From contig JAFAZN010000183.1 of the NCBI GenBank assembly GCA_019239775.1, positions 1 through 39,516 of the forward strand: a DNA stretch of 39,516 nucleotides, read 5' to 3'. Source of the stretch: Chloroflexota bacterium. GTDB lineage: Bacteria > Chloroflexota > UBA6077 > CF-72. Position numbers and translations under genes: made by a program. The notes under the pieces are model-generated. The model was given only the letters and a program-made list of their open reading frames with translations. It did not search any database and had not been told where the DNA came from. Shown in pieces: positions 22,514-30,588 of the stretch (position 1 is the first letter of the stretch; the number at the start of each line of letters is the position of its first letter).

Positions 22514-23821
22514 CTAGACGGTGGTGAGCTCCCGCTGTGCTGCCGCCGTTTGGTACATGGCAGGAAGCATCTCCTCCCGCCAGTCCACTCCGTCGGCCAC
22601 AATCCGCTCAACCGCGCGCAAGCGGTAGTAGCTGGTGTCGGCGGCCGGTGGATCGCCACCCGCTTCAACCGTCTGGATCGCCTGAAGCAAGAGCCGCCGC
22701 ATGGTAATGATCGCCTTGTCGGCTGGCCCGAGGTACTCCTGCGAACGATCCACGACCGGGCCCATGCTCTCCTGGACCGCTCGGTCCTGGGTGTTGACAC
22801 CCTCGATGCCGGAAAACGTCTCCGTTTTCTGGACCGACCGGTCGATGCCCCAGTTGTTGCGCATGTTGCGGACGGAGCGGAACGTGTCCTGATCGACGTG
22901 GTCGGGACCATTGCCGTTGCCGTACTCACGCCGTTGCTCCGCGGTGAGTGGCTCGTCGAGGCTGTACATGAAGTTCCACACCATGCAGGTGTGGTCGTCC
23001 ATCGGCACCCAGAAATGGCCGGGGCCAGCGTCGCTGGGATTGGCAATGAGGACCGAACCGAAGAGTGAGGCCGGGCGCAGCTGGGTAAACGGCATCACGT
23101 AGTGGTAACCACGCACATAGGCACCGCCTTCGGGTAGTTTGCGGACTCCGGCGTAGCGATAGCCGTACTCCGTCGGGTCGACTTCCAGCGTTGGAGCGCG
23201 GCCGCGCACGAATGGACTGCGGGGGTCGATACCTGGATGGCGCGCGCTGGCGCTGAGGGTGCGATGCAGGATCGGGGCGTGCGAGGTGTCGATGCCGCCC
23301 TCCAGCGCTTGCAGCCAGTTGCACTCCTCGATGACTTTCGACACATGGCGGTGCGTGGCTGCCACCTGACTGAATTCGAAGCATGGCGGTGGTGGCGTCT
23401 TTTCAGCCGGGCCGAGGTAGGCCCAGATGATGCCGCCCACCTCGAGCGTTGGATAGTGCTTGATGTGGACTTTGTCGGCGAAGCTGTTTTCGCCCGGCTC
23501 GTTCATCTGCTCGACGCAGTTGCCATCCACATCGAACTTCCAGCCGTGGTACACGCAACGCAGGCCGCACTCCTCGTTGCGTCCGAGCCACAGCGAGACA
23601 CGTCGGTGCGGACAGAATTCTTCCAGCAAGCCAATGTTGCCATTGGTGTCGCGGAATGCCACCAGCCGTTCGCCGAGTAGCTGGACTTTCACAGGCTCGC
23701 CGTCGGGTTCGGCAAGCTCGCGGTCCAGCAGGATGGGCATCCAGTAGCGGCGCATGACCTCGCCCATAGGTGTGCCAGGTCCTGTTCGGGTGACCAGTGC
23801 GTTCTCTTCCTTACTCAACAT
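22514..23821 (-). CDS. Rieske non-heme iron oxygenase, alpha subunit (phthalate-dioxygenase type)
   Basis: A 435-residue oxygenase. The Rieske cluster ligands are C70 and H72 (CPHR) and C89 and H92 (CVYHGWKFD). The mononuclear iron ligands are D178, H181 and H186 in GGIDTSHAPILHR. Length and pattern fit the phthalate/vanillate demethylase group, which hydroxylates or O-demethylates aromatics using electrons from a separate reductase. No reductase or ferredoxin gene is adjacent, so it would need one encoded elsewhere. ATG 23821 has AGGAGG with 8-base spacing. A CTAGC/GCTAG inverted repeat overlaps the stop region. Confidence 0.93.
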   Translation of the reverse strand: MLSKEENALVTRTGPGTPMGEVMRRYWMPILLDRELAEPDGEPVKVQLLGERLVAFRDTNGNIGLLEEFCPHRRVSLWLGRNEECGLRCVYHGWKFDVDGNCVEQMNEPGENSFADKVHIKHYPTLEVGGIIWAYLGPAEKTPPPPCFEFSQVAATHRHVSKVIEECNWLQALEGGIDTSHAPILHRTLSASARHPGIDPRSPFVRGRAPTLEVDPTEYGYRYAGVRKLPEGGAYVRGYHYVMPFTQLRPASLFGSVLIANPSDAGPGHFWVPMDDHTCMVWNFMYSLDEPLTAEQRREYGNGNGPDHVDQDTFRSVRNMRNNWGIDRSVQKTETFSGIEGVNTQDRAVQESMGPVVDRSQEYLGPADKAIITMRRLLLQAIQTVEAGGDPPAADTSYYRLRAVERIVADGVDWREEMLPAMYQTAAAQRELTTV

Positions 23822-23869
23822 GTGGGCGCCCTCCTGTGTCTGCCAGGTATCTTAGCGCTCGGTTCAACG

Positions 23870-24352
23870 ATGATCTTTCTGCGTGGACGTTTGGACGATG
23901 CGCTTGCCAGCTCGCTGGTTGCCCAACTGCTTGTGCCTACGGCGGATTCCGTAGACGTGTACATCGACAGTCCGGGTGGCTCAATCGCCGCGGCCCTGAC
24001 GATTTACGACATGTTGCGCAGCGTCGGTGCACGCAGCTCTACGGTGTGCATTGGCACCGCGGGTGGTGCCGCTGTCCTGGTGCTCGCGGCGGGCGCGCGC
24101 CGCACGGTGATGCCCAATGCGCGCATCCACCTGACCGATGATGTTGTCGATCTCACCTCGTCACGCTTTGACAATCCTGAGGTCGAAGCCGAAGAGGCGC
24201 GGCGTGCCACCGCGCGCTGGCGCACGGCGTTGTTGCGACACGTCACACAATCACCCGAACAGCTGACTGCTGACATGGCGGCCGGCCGCTGGCTGAGTGC
24301 CGAAGAAGCCGTTGCCTACGGCATCGTCGACCGCGTTGGCCTTTCACGCTAG
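23870..24352 (+). CDS. ClpP-like protein lacking the catalytic Ser and His (probable pseudo-protease)
   Basis: A 160-residue ClpP/crotonase-fold protein, aligned end to end with ClpP: VDVYIDSPGGSIAAALTIYD (handle and oxyanion Gly-Gly), VCIGTAGGAAVLVLAAGA (the ClpP GMAASMGAFLLAAGA segment), then PNARIHLTDD and the terminal WLSAEEAVAYGIVDRVG. The catalytic Ser position is G66 and the His position is T89 in this alignment; a His occurs two residues earlier. ClpP proper is about 195 residues, and the axial-loop N-terminus is short here. It may be a structural ClpP partner (compare cyanobacterial ClpR) or serve another role. ATG 23870 fits the family start; TATCTT lies 16 bases upstream. Confidence 0.82.
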   Translation: MIFLRGRLDDALASSLVAQLLVPTADSVDVYIDSPGGSIAAALTIYDMLRSVGARSSTVCIGTAGGAAVLVLAAGARRTVMPNARIHLTDDVVDLTSSRFDNPEVEAEEARRATARWRTALLRHVTQSPEQLTADMAAGRWLSAEEAVAYGIVDRVGLSR

Positions 24353-24382
24353 ACTCCCGGCTCAGGGAAGAGTATCGAGGCT

Positions 24383-25243
24383 GTGGCTACTGAAGCGCCG
24401 AACACGATCAGCCAGGCGACGGCGGTCGGCGCGAGCGGATTTTCTCGACCGTTCTCAGGCATACGCTTTCAGACGAGCGCGCTCGAACGGACAATTTCGG
24501 TTCTCTCGCCGCTGCTGCTGCTTGGCGTGTGGGAGCTGCTGGCCCTGCGCAGCGTCATTGATACACGCTTCTTTCCCGCTCCACATGTGATTTTCGCCGC
24601 GATGTGGCAGATGATCCTGCCGTCGCAAAACTTCCCCACCGGCGAGCTCTGGTACCACCTCTCGATCAGCCTGGAGCGGATCGTCATTGGCTTCGTGATT
24701 GGTGCAGTGCCGGGGATCATCATCGGTCTGGCGATGGGTTTGTTCGGACCGATCCGCGCAATGATTCAGCCGCTCATCGACGCGACGTTTCCCATTCCTA
24801 AGGTCGCGCTGCTGCCGCTGTTCATCATGATTTTCGGCATTGGCGAGGAAAGTAAGTACGCGATCATCGCCACCGCCGTCATCTACCTGGTGCTCATCAA
24901 CACCGTCGCGGGTGTTCGCACCATCGATCGTATTTACCTGGATGTGGGCAAGAACTTCCATGCGTCGCGCTCGATGATGTTTACGGACGTCGCGCTGCCT
25001 GGGGCACTGCCGATGATTCTCACCGGCGTGAAGCTGGGCATGGGCGTTGCTCTGCTGGTGATTGTCACCGCGGAGTTCGTCGGCGCCAAAAGTGGGATTG
25101 GCTACCTGATCTGGACCAGCTGGCAGGTGTTCCAGGTGGAAAAGATGTACGTCGGCCTGGTGGTCATCGCCGTCGTCGGTTTCGGCACGGCCATCCTGCT
25201 GAGCTGGTTAGAACGCGCGCTGGTCCCGTGGAAACACGCCTGA
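24383..25243 (+). CDS. ABC transporter permease, SsuC/TauC/NrtB type
   Basis: A 286-residue permease with about six hydrophobic segments: VLSPLLLLGVWELLAL, IVIGFVIGAVPGIIIGLAMG, PLLPLFIMIFGIGEESK and others. The EAA loop that docks the ATPase is at about residues 190-215 (VGKNFHASRSMMFTDVALPGALPMI). The family imports sulfonates, taurine, nitrate, pyrimidine precursors or thiamin precursors. Neither the ATPase nor a matching binding protein is adjacent. It starts at GTG 24383, 30 bases after the ClpP-like gene, and may share its transcript. It converges on the solute-binding protein gene. Confidence 0.9.
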   Translation: MATEAPNTISQATAVGASGFSRPFSGIRFQTSALERTISVLSPLLLLGVWELLALRSVIDTRFFPAPHVIFAAMWQMILPSQNFPTGELWYHLSISLERIVIGFVIGAVPGIIIGLAMGLFGPIRAMIQPLIDATFPIPKVALLPLFIMIFGIGEESKYAIIATAVIYLVLINTVAGVRTIDRIYLDVGKNFHASRSMMFTDVALPGALPMILTGVKLGMGVALLVIVTAEFVGAKSGIGYLIWTSWQVFQVEKMYVGLVVIAVVGFGTAILLSWLERALVPWKHA

Positions 25244-25265
25244 GCTCAAGAAACTCCTATTGAGC
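25244..25265. terminator. Small inverted repeat between convergent genes
   Basis: GCTCAA/TTGAGC (25244-25249 with 25260-25265) fills the 13-base gap between two convergent stop codons. It is a weak 6-bp stem with no T-tract; a possible bidirectional end signal only. Confidence 0.25.
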
Positions 25266-26984
25266 AGCCGCGTAGGCTTGTTCGAACTCCGAGCGGATGC
25301 TGTCGCCGCCGCCGGCGCGCCAGTCGGCCACTAGCTGGTCGTAGTCACTCATCGGCCGCCGCCCGGCGATGATGTCGATCAATCCGTCGGCGAACTTCGT
25401 TTGAATCAGGAAGCCCTGCTTCTGGTTGGTGGCGGAGTAGAGCCCGACGGTGGGGTCCTGGGCGCCGCCCGGCTGCAGCAGCTTCAGCGCCGCGTTCATG
25501 TCTTTGGCAAACTGCGGTAGCTGCGGATCGAACATGACCGGCGGTGGGCCGCCCATGATCCCCTGCCAGGCTATGTTGTTGTTGAGCCCTTGCGTGGTCC
25601 TGTTGGGGTTGCCGTTTTCATCCTGCTTCCAATCCTGATCTTTCACCCCGTAATTCACGATCAGGTATTCAGCCGACCCAAATGGCGCCACGATGTAGTC
25701 GATGCACTTGAGAAGCAGCTTGATTCGCGCTTCGGGCGCTTTCTTAAGCACGATCAAGCCGAAGTTGCCGATTCCGTAGTTGTATTGCGCCTTCCCTCCA
25801 GCCTCCCCGGTAATGGGAGGCGCCAGGCGCACCTTCCACGGCGGGTTCTGCATCGGCTGGTAGCGGTGGATTGGTACCGCCCCCGCGTCGTAGTTGGGGA
25901 AGTTCAGGGCATTGTCAAAACGGAAGGCGCCCTTGCCGGTCTCAAAAGCAGCGTCGGCCGAAATGGTGGTAAGCGTGGTGTCCGGGTCGAAGGAGCCGTC
26001 TGCGTACACGTCGTGCGCCAGCTGGACGCCTTGTTTGAACTGGTCCGTCTCCCAATCTTTGGTCCACTTCCCAGCGCTGCTGACTCCCCAGTTGTTCGGA
26101 GCTCCATAGATGGCCGGCCACAGCTGGCCACCCACATTGGTGTTGCCGAACGCATACCGGTTGCCGACCTCGGCCTCGAAACCAAACTTCGCCTGCTGCG
26201 GATCCGTCAGTGCCTTCATGGTCTGGCGGAACTCCGCGGCGGTCTTTGGCCAGCTCATGTTGTGGGCTTCCAGCACCTCCTGGTGGCCCCACAAGGCCCA
26301 GTACCACTGGGATTGGGCGATCGGCACGGCGAAAATCTTGTTGTTGTAGACCATGCCTTTCCAGCCAATGGTCGGCAGCGCGGCAAGGTTCGGGTAATCC
26401 TTAATAGCGTCGCCGCCGACAAACGGCGTGAGGTCCTGGATCTTGGTTTCCAGGAACGTGGGCAGATCGGGAATGACTCCACCAATGGGAATCATGGTGA
26501 TGTCGGGCAGCTCACCCCCAGCGACCAGCGCCTGGAACTTTCCGAACGCCCAGTCCGCGAACGGCGCGAGGTTCAGATTCAGCTTCACGTTCATGGCTTT
26601 GTTGAGCTGTTGCCAGAGCGTGTTCTGATCGATAGGAATCAGTGGGGCGAACGTTTCACCGGCGACGAAGACATCGCCACCGTCACCCGGCGGGGTGGCC
26701 ACGGATTGCACCGGGTTCTGGGGATACTTGGTCCAGCCGTCCGGAATGGTGTCGTTGCCGGGCACGTCCGCGGTGCCAACTTTTGGCGGGACGTAGGTTG
26801 GTAGCTGGAGCTTGCCGCCGCCCGCGGCCGGTTTGCCAGCCGCCGGTGCCGCCGTTGCACCACTGGTTGCCCCCGGCGCGGCTGGCGTACATGCCGCCAG
26901 CACCCCCAACGCGCCTGCTGCCACAGCCAACCACCCACTCTGACGGACAAAGGTCCGCCGTGTCATCGCGCCGCGCTCACTCAT
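25257..26984 (-). CDS. Extracellular solute-binding lipoprotein, ABC transporter family 1
   Basis: A 575-residue binding protein. The N-terminus has a twin-arginine motif (TRRTFVRQSGW), a hydrophobic core and a lipobox LAAC with the lipidated Cys, so it is a Tat-exported lipoprotein, a frequent arrangement in Chloroflexota. The mature protein starts with an Ala/Pro/Gly linker. The fold matches family 1 binding proteins (LplA-like; for example GELPDITMIPIGGVIPDLPT, a WYWALWGHQEVLEAH region, and AEYLIVNYGVKDQDWKQDENG), whose ligands are usually oligosaccharides. ATG 26984 is chosen because TAGGAT lies 7 bases upstream; 38 codons of open frame precede it. It does not match the adjacent NrtB-type permease, so its own permeases lie elsewhere. 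Confidence 0.9.
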   Translation of the reverse strand: MSERGAMTRRTFVRQSGWLAVAAGALGVLAACTPAAPGATSGATAAPAAGKPAAGGGKLQLPTYVPPKVGTADVPGNDTIPDGWTKYPQNPVQSVATPPGDGGDVFVAGETFAPLIPIDQNTLWQQLNKAMNVKLNLNLAPFADWAFGKFQALVAGGELPDITMIPIGGVIPDLPTFLETKIQDLTPFVGGDAIKDYPNLAALPTIGWKGMVYNNKIFAVPIAQSQWYWALWGHQEVLEAHNMSWPKTAAEFRQTMKALTDPQQAKFGFEAEVGNRYAFGNTNVGGQLWPAIYGAPNNWGVSSAGKWTKDWETDQFKQGVQLAHDVYADGSFDPDTTLTTISADAAFETGKGAFRFDNALNFPNYDAGAVPIHRYQPMQNPPWKVRLAPPITGEAGGKAQYNYGIGNFGLIVLKKAPEARIKLLLKCIDYIVAPFGSAEYLIVNYGVKDQDWKQDENGNPNRTTQGLNNNIAWQGIMGGPPPVMFDPQLPQFAKDMNAALKLLQPGGAQDPTVGLYSATNQKQGFLIQTKFADGLIDIIAGRRPMSDYDQLVADWRAGGGDSIRSEFEQAYAAAQ

Positions 26985-26991
26985 ATTGCGG

Positions 26992-26997
26992 ATCCTA
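26992..26997 (-). promoter_or_regulatory. Predicted -10 hexamer TAGGAT of the solute-binding protein
   Basis: TAGGAT on the minus strand ends 7 bases before ATG 26984; it sets the start codon and predicts a leaderless mRNA. Confidence 0.6.
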
Positions 26998-27012
26998 CAG
27001 GAACCATGGCGT

Positions 27013-27030
27013 GTCATCCTGAAGGATGAC
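27013..27030. promoter_or_regulatory. Perfect palindrome between divergent genes
   Basis: Arms GTCATCCT and AGGATGAC with a 2-base spacer lie between the solute-binding protein gene and the kinase-like gene. It could be an operator. Alternatively it is a solo copy of the TGTCATCCTGAG-type interspersed palindromes known from several soil phyla. Confidence 0.5.
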
Positions 27031-27065
27031 AGCGCGGGGGTGGCGCTACAGTTCCAGCAACCTGC

Positions 27066-27887
27066 ATGGCGGTGATCACGTTTTCGCGCGAAGCGCACAG
27101 CGGCACCCAGGACCTGGCGCGTCTGCTGGCGCAGCGTTTGGGCTATCGCTACGTCAGCCGCGACGAGCTCACTCGCGCTGTAACCGCGCGAAGCGGCGTG
27201 CAGCGCCAGCCTCAGACGGAAGAAACAGAAGGCCGTTCGCTGTCACTCTGGGAGCAGCTTGGCGAGCAGCTGACCGGCGCGCGCGACGCATACGTCGCCG
27301 CGCTGAGACAGGCGGTCACGGAGCTGGCAATCGCCGACAACGTGGTTATCGTCGGTCATGGAGCTGGCCTGTTTTTGACTGACATGCGCAGTGTCGTGCG
27401 CGTGTGCATCGTTGCGCCGGCTGCCGATCGCGTCACCAGGCTGATGGCGGAACAGGGGCTGGAGGCGGATAAAGCCCGTCAGGCGATCGAGCGGCAGGAC
27501 CGCGAGTCCGCCGAATACTTGCGTTATCTGTTCGGCGTCGATTGGCTGGATCCGCACCAGTGGGACCTTGTGGTCAATGTCGGCCGCGCGGATCCAGAAG
27601 CGGTGCTGGACATGCTGGTGCAGTACACCCAGGCGCTCGTGCGCGACCACGCCGAAGCGGCCGACCTGCAGCGGCAACGGCTGTCGAGTCGCCTGGAGCA
27701 AGCACTGATTAAGGAAGACGTCGGCGTCGACCGCCTCCAGGTTGGGTTCGATGGCACCACCCTGGTGCTCGAAGGGGAAGCGCTAACGATTGCGGATCGA
27801 GAGCGAGCCGAAGCCATCGCGCGAACGCTCGCGCCGCAAACGGAGGTGGAAAACCAGATCGTCATCCGCCCGCCGACGTCCGCATAA
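27066..27887 (+). CDS. Cytidylate kinase-like protein with C-terminal BON-like domain
   Basis: A 273-residue protein. Residues 1-about 190 follow the cytidylate-kinase-like family: ITFSREAHSGTQDLARLLAQ at the nucleotide-binding end, LGYRYVSRDELTRAV, VVIVGHGAGLFL, and the RQAIERQDRESAEYLRYLFGVDW lid helix. The P-loop is SREAHSGTQD, not a classical GxxGxGKS, as is common in this family. Residues about 205-270 (LSSRLEQALIKEDVGVDRLQ, then VLEGEALTIADRERAEAIAR) match the alpha-beta pattern of a BON domain, which usually binds membranes or lipids. Substrate unknown. ATG 27066 has TACAGT 13 bases upstream, leaving a leader of about 6 bases. Confidence 0.82.
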   Translation: MAVITFSREAHSGTQDLARLLAQRLGYRYVSRDELTRAVTARSGVQRQPQTEETEGRSLSLWEQLGEQLTGARDAYVAALRQAVTELAIADNVVIVGHGAGLFLTDMRSVVRVCIVAPAADRVTRLMAEQGLEADKARQAIERQDRESAEYLRYLFGVDWLDPHQWDLVVNVGRADPEAVLDMLVQYTQALVRDHAEAADLQRQRLSSRLEQALIKEDVGVDRLQVGFDGTTLVLEGEALTIADRERAEAIARTLAPQTEVENQIVIRPPTSA

Positions 27888-27921
27888 CGTCCCCGCGCCG
27901 GTGCAGCGGAGTCGCGGCCGC

Positions 27922-27927
27922 TATATT
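27922..27927 (+). promoter_or_regulatory. Predicted -10 hexamer TATATT, leaderless start of SDR gene
   Basis: TATATT ends exactly 6 bases before ATG 27934, the clearest leaderless promoter in the window. Confidence 0.65.
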
Positions 27928-27933
27928 GGCCCG

Positions 27934-28701
27934 ATGGATCTAGGTTTACGCGACAAAGTTGCGGTGGTCACTGGTTCCAGCCGTGGGCTCGGAAAAGCGG
28001 CGGCCAGCGCGCTGGCGGCGGAGGGTGTGCGCGTCGTGCTGAATGGGCGCACGCAGCAAACCCTGGAGGAGGCAGCCGCGGAATTGCGCTCCGCCGGCGG
28101 CACCGTCGCAACCGTCGTTGCTGATGTCAGCACCGAAGCCGGCTGCACGGACCTCATACAAAAGGCCGAAGCAACCTTCGGTCCGGTCGACATCCTGGTC
28201 AACAACGCCGGCGGCGGCTCGCCAACCGGACTGAGCGCGCCCGACAGCGATTGGACCAAGATGATCGACTGGATGTTCTGGCCATCGCTGCGACTCGCGC
28301 GCCTCGTCGCCCCAGGAATGCGCGAGCGCCACTCGGGCGTGATCGTGATGATCTCGTCGATTTATGGCCGGGAAATGGGCGGATCAAGCTCCTACCAGGT
28401 GGTGAAATCGGCACAGTTGAGCCTCGGCAAAGCGCTGGCAAAGGAGCTGGCTCCCGATAACGTACGCGTGGTGACAGTCGCGCCCGGGTCGGTGATATTT
28501 CCAGGCGGGTCATGGTGGCGCAGGCGCGAGGCGGACCCGGATGCAATGGCGCGTTTTGTCGCTCAGGACATGCCACTCGGCCGTTTCGGGCGCCCGGAGG
28601 AGGTCGGCGACGTGGTGGCGTTTCTCTGCTCGGACCGCGCCAGCCTGGTGACCGGCGCGTGCATTCCAGTGGATGGCTGCCAGAGCCGTTCCCTTATATA
28701 A
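27934..28701 (+). CDS. Short-chain dehydrogenase/reductase
   Basis: A 255-residue classical SDR. The cofactor motif is TGSSRGLG (residues about 13-20), NNAG follows at about 90, and the catalytic Ser of ISSIY is followed by the YQVVK active-site pair. LNGRTQQTLEE suggests NADP preference (Arg after strand 2). The C-terminal VTGACIPVDGCQ matches the 3-oxoacyl-ACP reductase (FabG)-like branch, but the operon lacks fatty-acid genes and the substrate is unknown. The stop overlaps the convergent HAD gene by 8 bases. Confidence 0.92.
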   Translation: MDLGLRDKVAVVTGSSRGLGKAAASALAAEGVRVVLNGRTQQTLEEAAAELRSAGGTVATVVADVSTEAGCTDLIQKAEATFGPVDILVNNAGGGSPTGLSAPDSDWTKMIDWMFWPSLRLARLVAPGMRERHSGVIVMISSIYGREMGGSSSYQVVKSAQLSLGKALAKELAPDNVRVVTVAPGSVIFPGGSWWRRREADPDAMARFVAQDMPLGRFGRPEEVGDVVAFLCSDRASLVTGACIPVDGCQSRSLI

Positions 28702-29509
28702 GGTCGCGCACGCTCCCGACGACCACCTCAGGGCGCAACTGCTCGGGAGTGGCCGCGACATCCGCTTCGCTGGAAGAACCGGTCAGGACCATGATCGCGC
28801 GTGCGCCCGCTTCGCGCGCCATGCGGATCTCCAGCCGCACGTCGTCGCCGACCACCACCAGGTTGCCTGGTGTCGTGTCCAGCAGCGCAGCGCACGCGTG
28901 CAGCACCAGCGGCGACGGCTTGCCTACCACGATGGGCTCAACACCGGTCACGTGGTGGATACCGGCGGCAATCGCGCCCGACGTACTCGGCAACCTTCCA
29001 CCACTTGACGCGAAATATGGGGCCATGGAGGTCACCAGGAGTGGCGCACCAGCCCACACTGCTTTACACGCCGCGGTGAGCTTTACATAGGTGAAATCCG
29101 GATCGGCCCCAATGAGCACTACCCGCACGCGTTCGGCGTCATTCAGGTCTGCCATCGCCACGCCCGCGTCGCGCAAGGGTTGCAGCAGGCCCTCGTTGCC
29201 GAAGGCGAGCACTGCCTCACCCGGGTAGGTGGTGCGGATGTGCTCGGCGGCCACGCTGGCCGGCGTCAGCGCCTGCTCATCCGAGACTGGCAGGCCGGCG
29301 GCGCGCAGCTTCGCAGCCAGCCCGCGCGGCGTTTGGCCCGTGCCGTTGGTAAAGCATACGAACGGTTTGCCATGTGCGCGCAGCCACTCGAGCACCTCAG
29401 CCGCGCCCGGCAGCGCGCGCACCCCACCGCCCGTATTCGGATCCGCGGAGAGCACGAGCGTGCCATCCACGTCGAACACGACAGTGCCCGCGTCGGCGAG
29501 CGCGCTCAC
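28694..29509 (-). CDS. HAD-superfamily phosphatase, NagD-like (subfamily IIA)
   Basis: A 271-residue hydrolase. Motif I is FDVDGTLV (nucleophile D13, acid/base D15), motif II CFTNGTGQTP, and the C-terminal motif VVGDDVRLEIRMAREAGARA. The large cap with GADPDFTYVKLTAACKAVW marks class IIA (NagD, 4-nitrophenylphosphatase, phosphoglycolate phosphatase type). It dephosphorylates small metabolites; the exact one is unknown. The start is GTG 29509. The 84-base gap to the DUF427 gene on the same strand holds no clear signal. Confidence 0.9.
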   Translation of the reverse strand: MSALADAGTVVFDVDGTLVLSADPNTGGGVRALPGAAEVLEWLRAHGKPFVCFTNGTGQTPRGLAAKLRAAGLPVSDEQALTPASVAAEHIRTTYPGEAVLAFGNEGLLQPLRDAGVAMADLNDAERVRVVLIGADPDFTYVKLTAACKAVWAGAPLLVTSMAPYFASSGGRLPSTSGAIAAGIHHVTGVEPIVVGKPSPLVLHACAALLDTTPGNLVVVGDDVRLEIRMAREAGARAIMVLTGSSSEADVAATPEQLRPEVVVGSVRDLI

Positions 29510-29593
29510 TTCATCAGGTTCTGGCCTCGGAGGCGGACTGGCCGCGGCAGCACGACCTACACACCCGGTCGGGTCCCCTCCGGGGCAAAAATT

Positions 29594-30403
29594 TCACTTC
29601 CAGGCGGTCTCGGGCTTCTCCTGCACCTCGCCGTCGACAGACAGCGCGTCCACCCGCTCGTTGAAGAACGAGATCAAGCCCCGAATCTTGGGGCACTCAG
29701 GAATCGGATCCTGGTACGACCACGCCACGTCGCGTCCGTTGGGATCGCCCTTGAGCCGCCAGTACGAGGCCGTGCCTTTGTACGGGCACACGGACGAGGT
29801 ATCGGTCGGCTCGAGCAGGTCCATGCGCACGTCCTCGACCGGCAGGTAATAGCGCGTGGGCAGGCCAGTCTCGAACAGGAGCCGCGGCCGCGTCGACTCG
29901 GCGACGACCTGTCGGTTGATCTCCACGCGGACGGCTCGTGAGCTCTGGAGCACATCCACACGGTGGTATGGATCGCGCGGGTGCTTGAAGACCTCTTCGT
30001 CCTCCTCGTACCAGTGGTCCATCTTGTTCCAGTAGAAGGCACGGTAGCCGCGGATGTCCTCGCGCCCGGGCAGCGGGTCGAGATAGCCCCACATCGCGTT
30101 TTCGAGGACCTTGTCCCCGACCGTGATTGTCCAGTAGGACGCCTCACCTTTATATGGACAGCGCGTGTGCTGCTCCGTCGGCCCCGTCAGGAACTCGCTG
30201 CGCACGTCCTCAGGTGGGAAGTAGTACACCGGCAGTAGGTTGCTTTCGCGCAACAGCACCGCGCGCCGGCTATCGGCAATTGTCTGGCCGTTGAACTCGA
30301 CGCGCACGCGGCGCGGCGTCGGCTCGACTTCCACCCGATGCGCACCTTTGCGCAGGTTCTCCTTGCCCTCAGTAGCCTGTGGGCGCGATTCAGCGACGAC
30401 CAT
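29594..30403 (-). CDS. Tandem DUF427-domain protein
   Basis: A 269-residue protein made of two DUF427 domains, at about residues 25-140 and 145-255. Each has a VxxNGQ/VEINRQ strand, an Arg-containing LPVYYFP/LPTRYYLP motif, a CPYKGEASYW/CPYKGTASYW core, and a WGYLDPLPG/WSYQDPIPE segment. The duplication is within one polypeptide, as found in other members. DUF427 is a beta-domain of unknown chemistry. The start ATG 30403 is fixed by TATAGT (30411-30416) 7 bases upstream, because the in-frame GTG at 30412 lies inside the hexamer. Confidence 0.88.
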   Translation of the reverse strand: MVVAESRPQATEGKENLRKGAHRVEVEPTPRRVRVEFNGQTIADSRRAVLLRESNLLPVYYFPPEDVRSEFLTGPTEQHTRCPYKGEASYWTITVGDKVLENAMWGYLDPLPGREDIRGYRAFYWNKMDHWYEEDEEVFKHPRDPYHRVDVLQSSRAVRVEINRQVVAESTRPRLLFETGLPTRYYLPVEDVRMDLLEPTDTSSVCPYKGTASYWRLKGDPNGRDVAWSYQDPIPECPKIRGLISFFNERVDALSVDGEVQEKPETAWK

Positions 30404-30410
30404 GTTCGGC

Positions 30411-30416
30411 ACTATA
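30411..30416 (-). promoter_or_regulatory. Predicted -10 hexamer TATAGT of the DUF427 gene
   Basis: TATAGT on the minus strand ends 7 bases before ATG 30403 and rules out the upstream in-frame GTG as start. Confidence 0.6.
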
Positions 30417-30459
30417 CCCTCCAGGATGAAGCGCAGCGGCGTTTTCGGGGCAGGGGGCT

Positions 30460-30535
30460 CTTACCAAGCGGGGTACCACCAGGGGTCCTTACCAACCGTG
30501 GTTCTTACCAATGGCGGCTTTTCCAACGGGCTACG
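30460..30535 (+). repeat. Intergenic tandem repeat, 16-bp unit CTTACCAANNGNGGNT
   Basis: Five degenerate copies: 30460-30475, 30476-30487 (shortened), 30488-30503, 30504-30519 and 30520-30535. It lies between the divergent DUF427 and intradiol dioxygenase genes. The unit is unrelated in sequence to the arrays at 4482 and 37955. Confidence 0.75.
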
Positions 30536-30588
30536 TACGCACGGTTCGTCTGGCAGTACGATCTGCTGCAACACAAGGAGTCTGACGC

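Noticed and set aside
25590..26804. 404-codon plus-strand frame
   Set aside because: It is antisense to the solute-binding lipoprotein, which has a full family match and signal peptide.
29566..29595. Possible terminator CCCCTCCGGGGC before an A-rich run
   Set aside because: The stem is 4 bp and in the direction of the neighbouring genes the T-tract lies before, not after, the stem.
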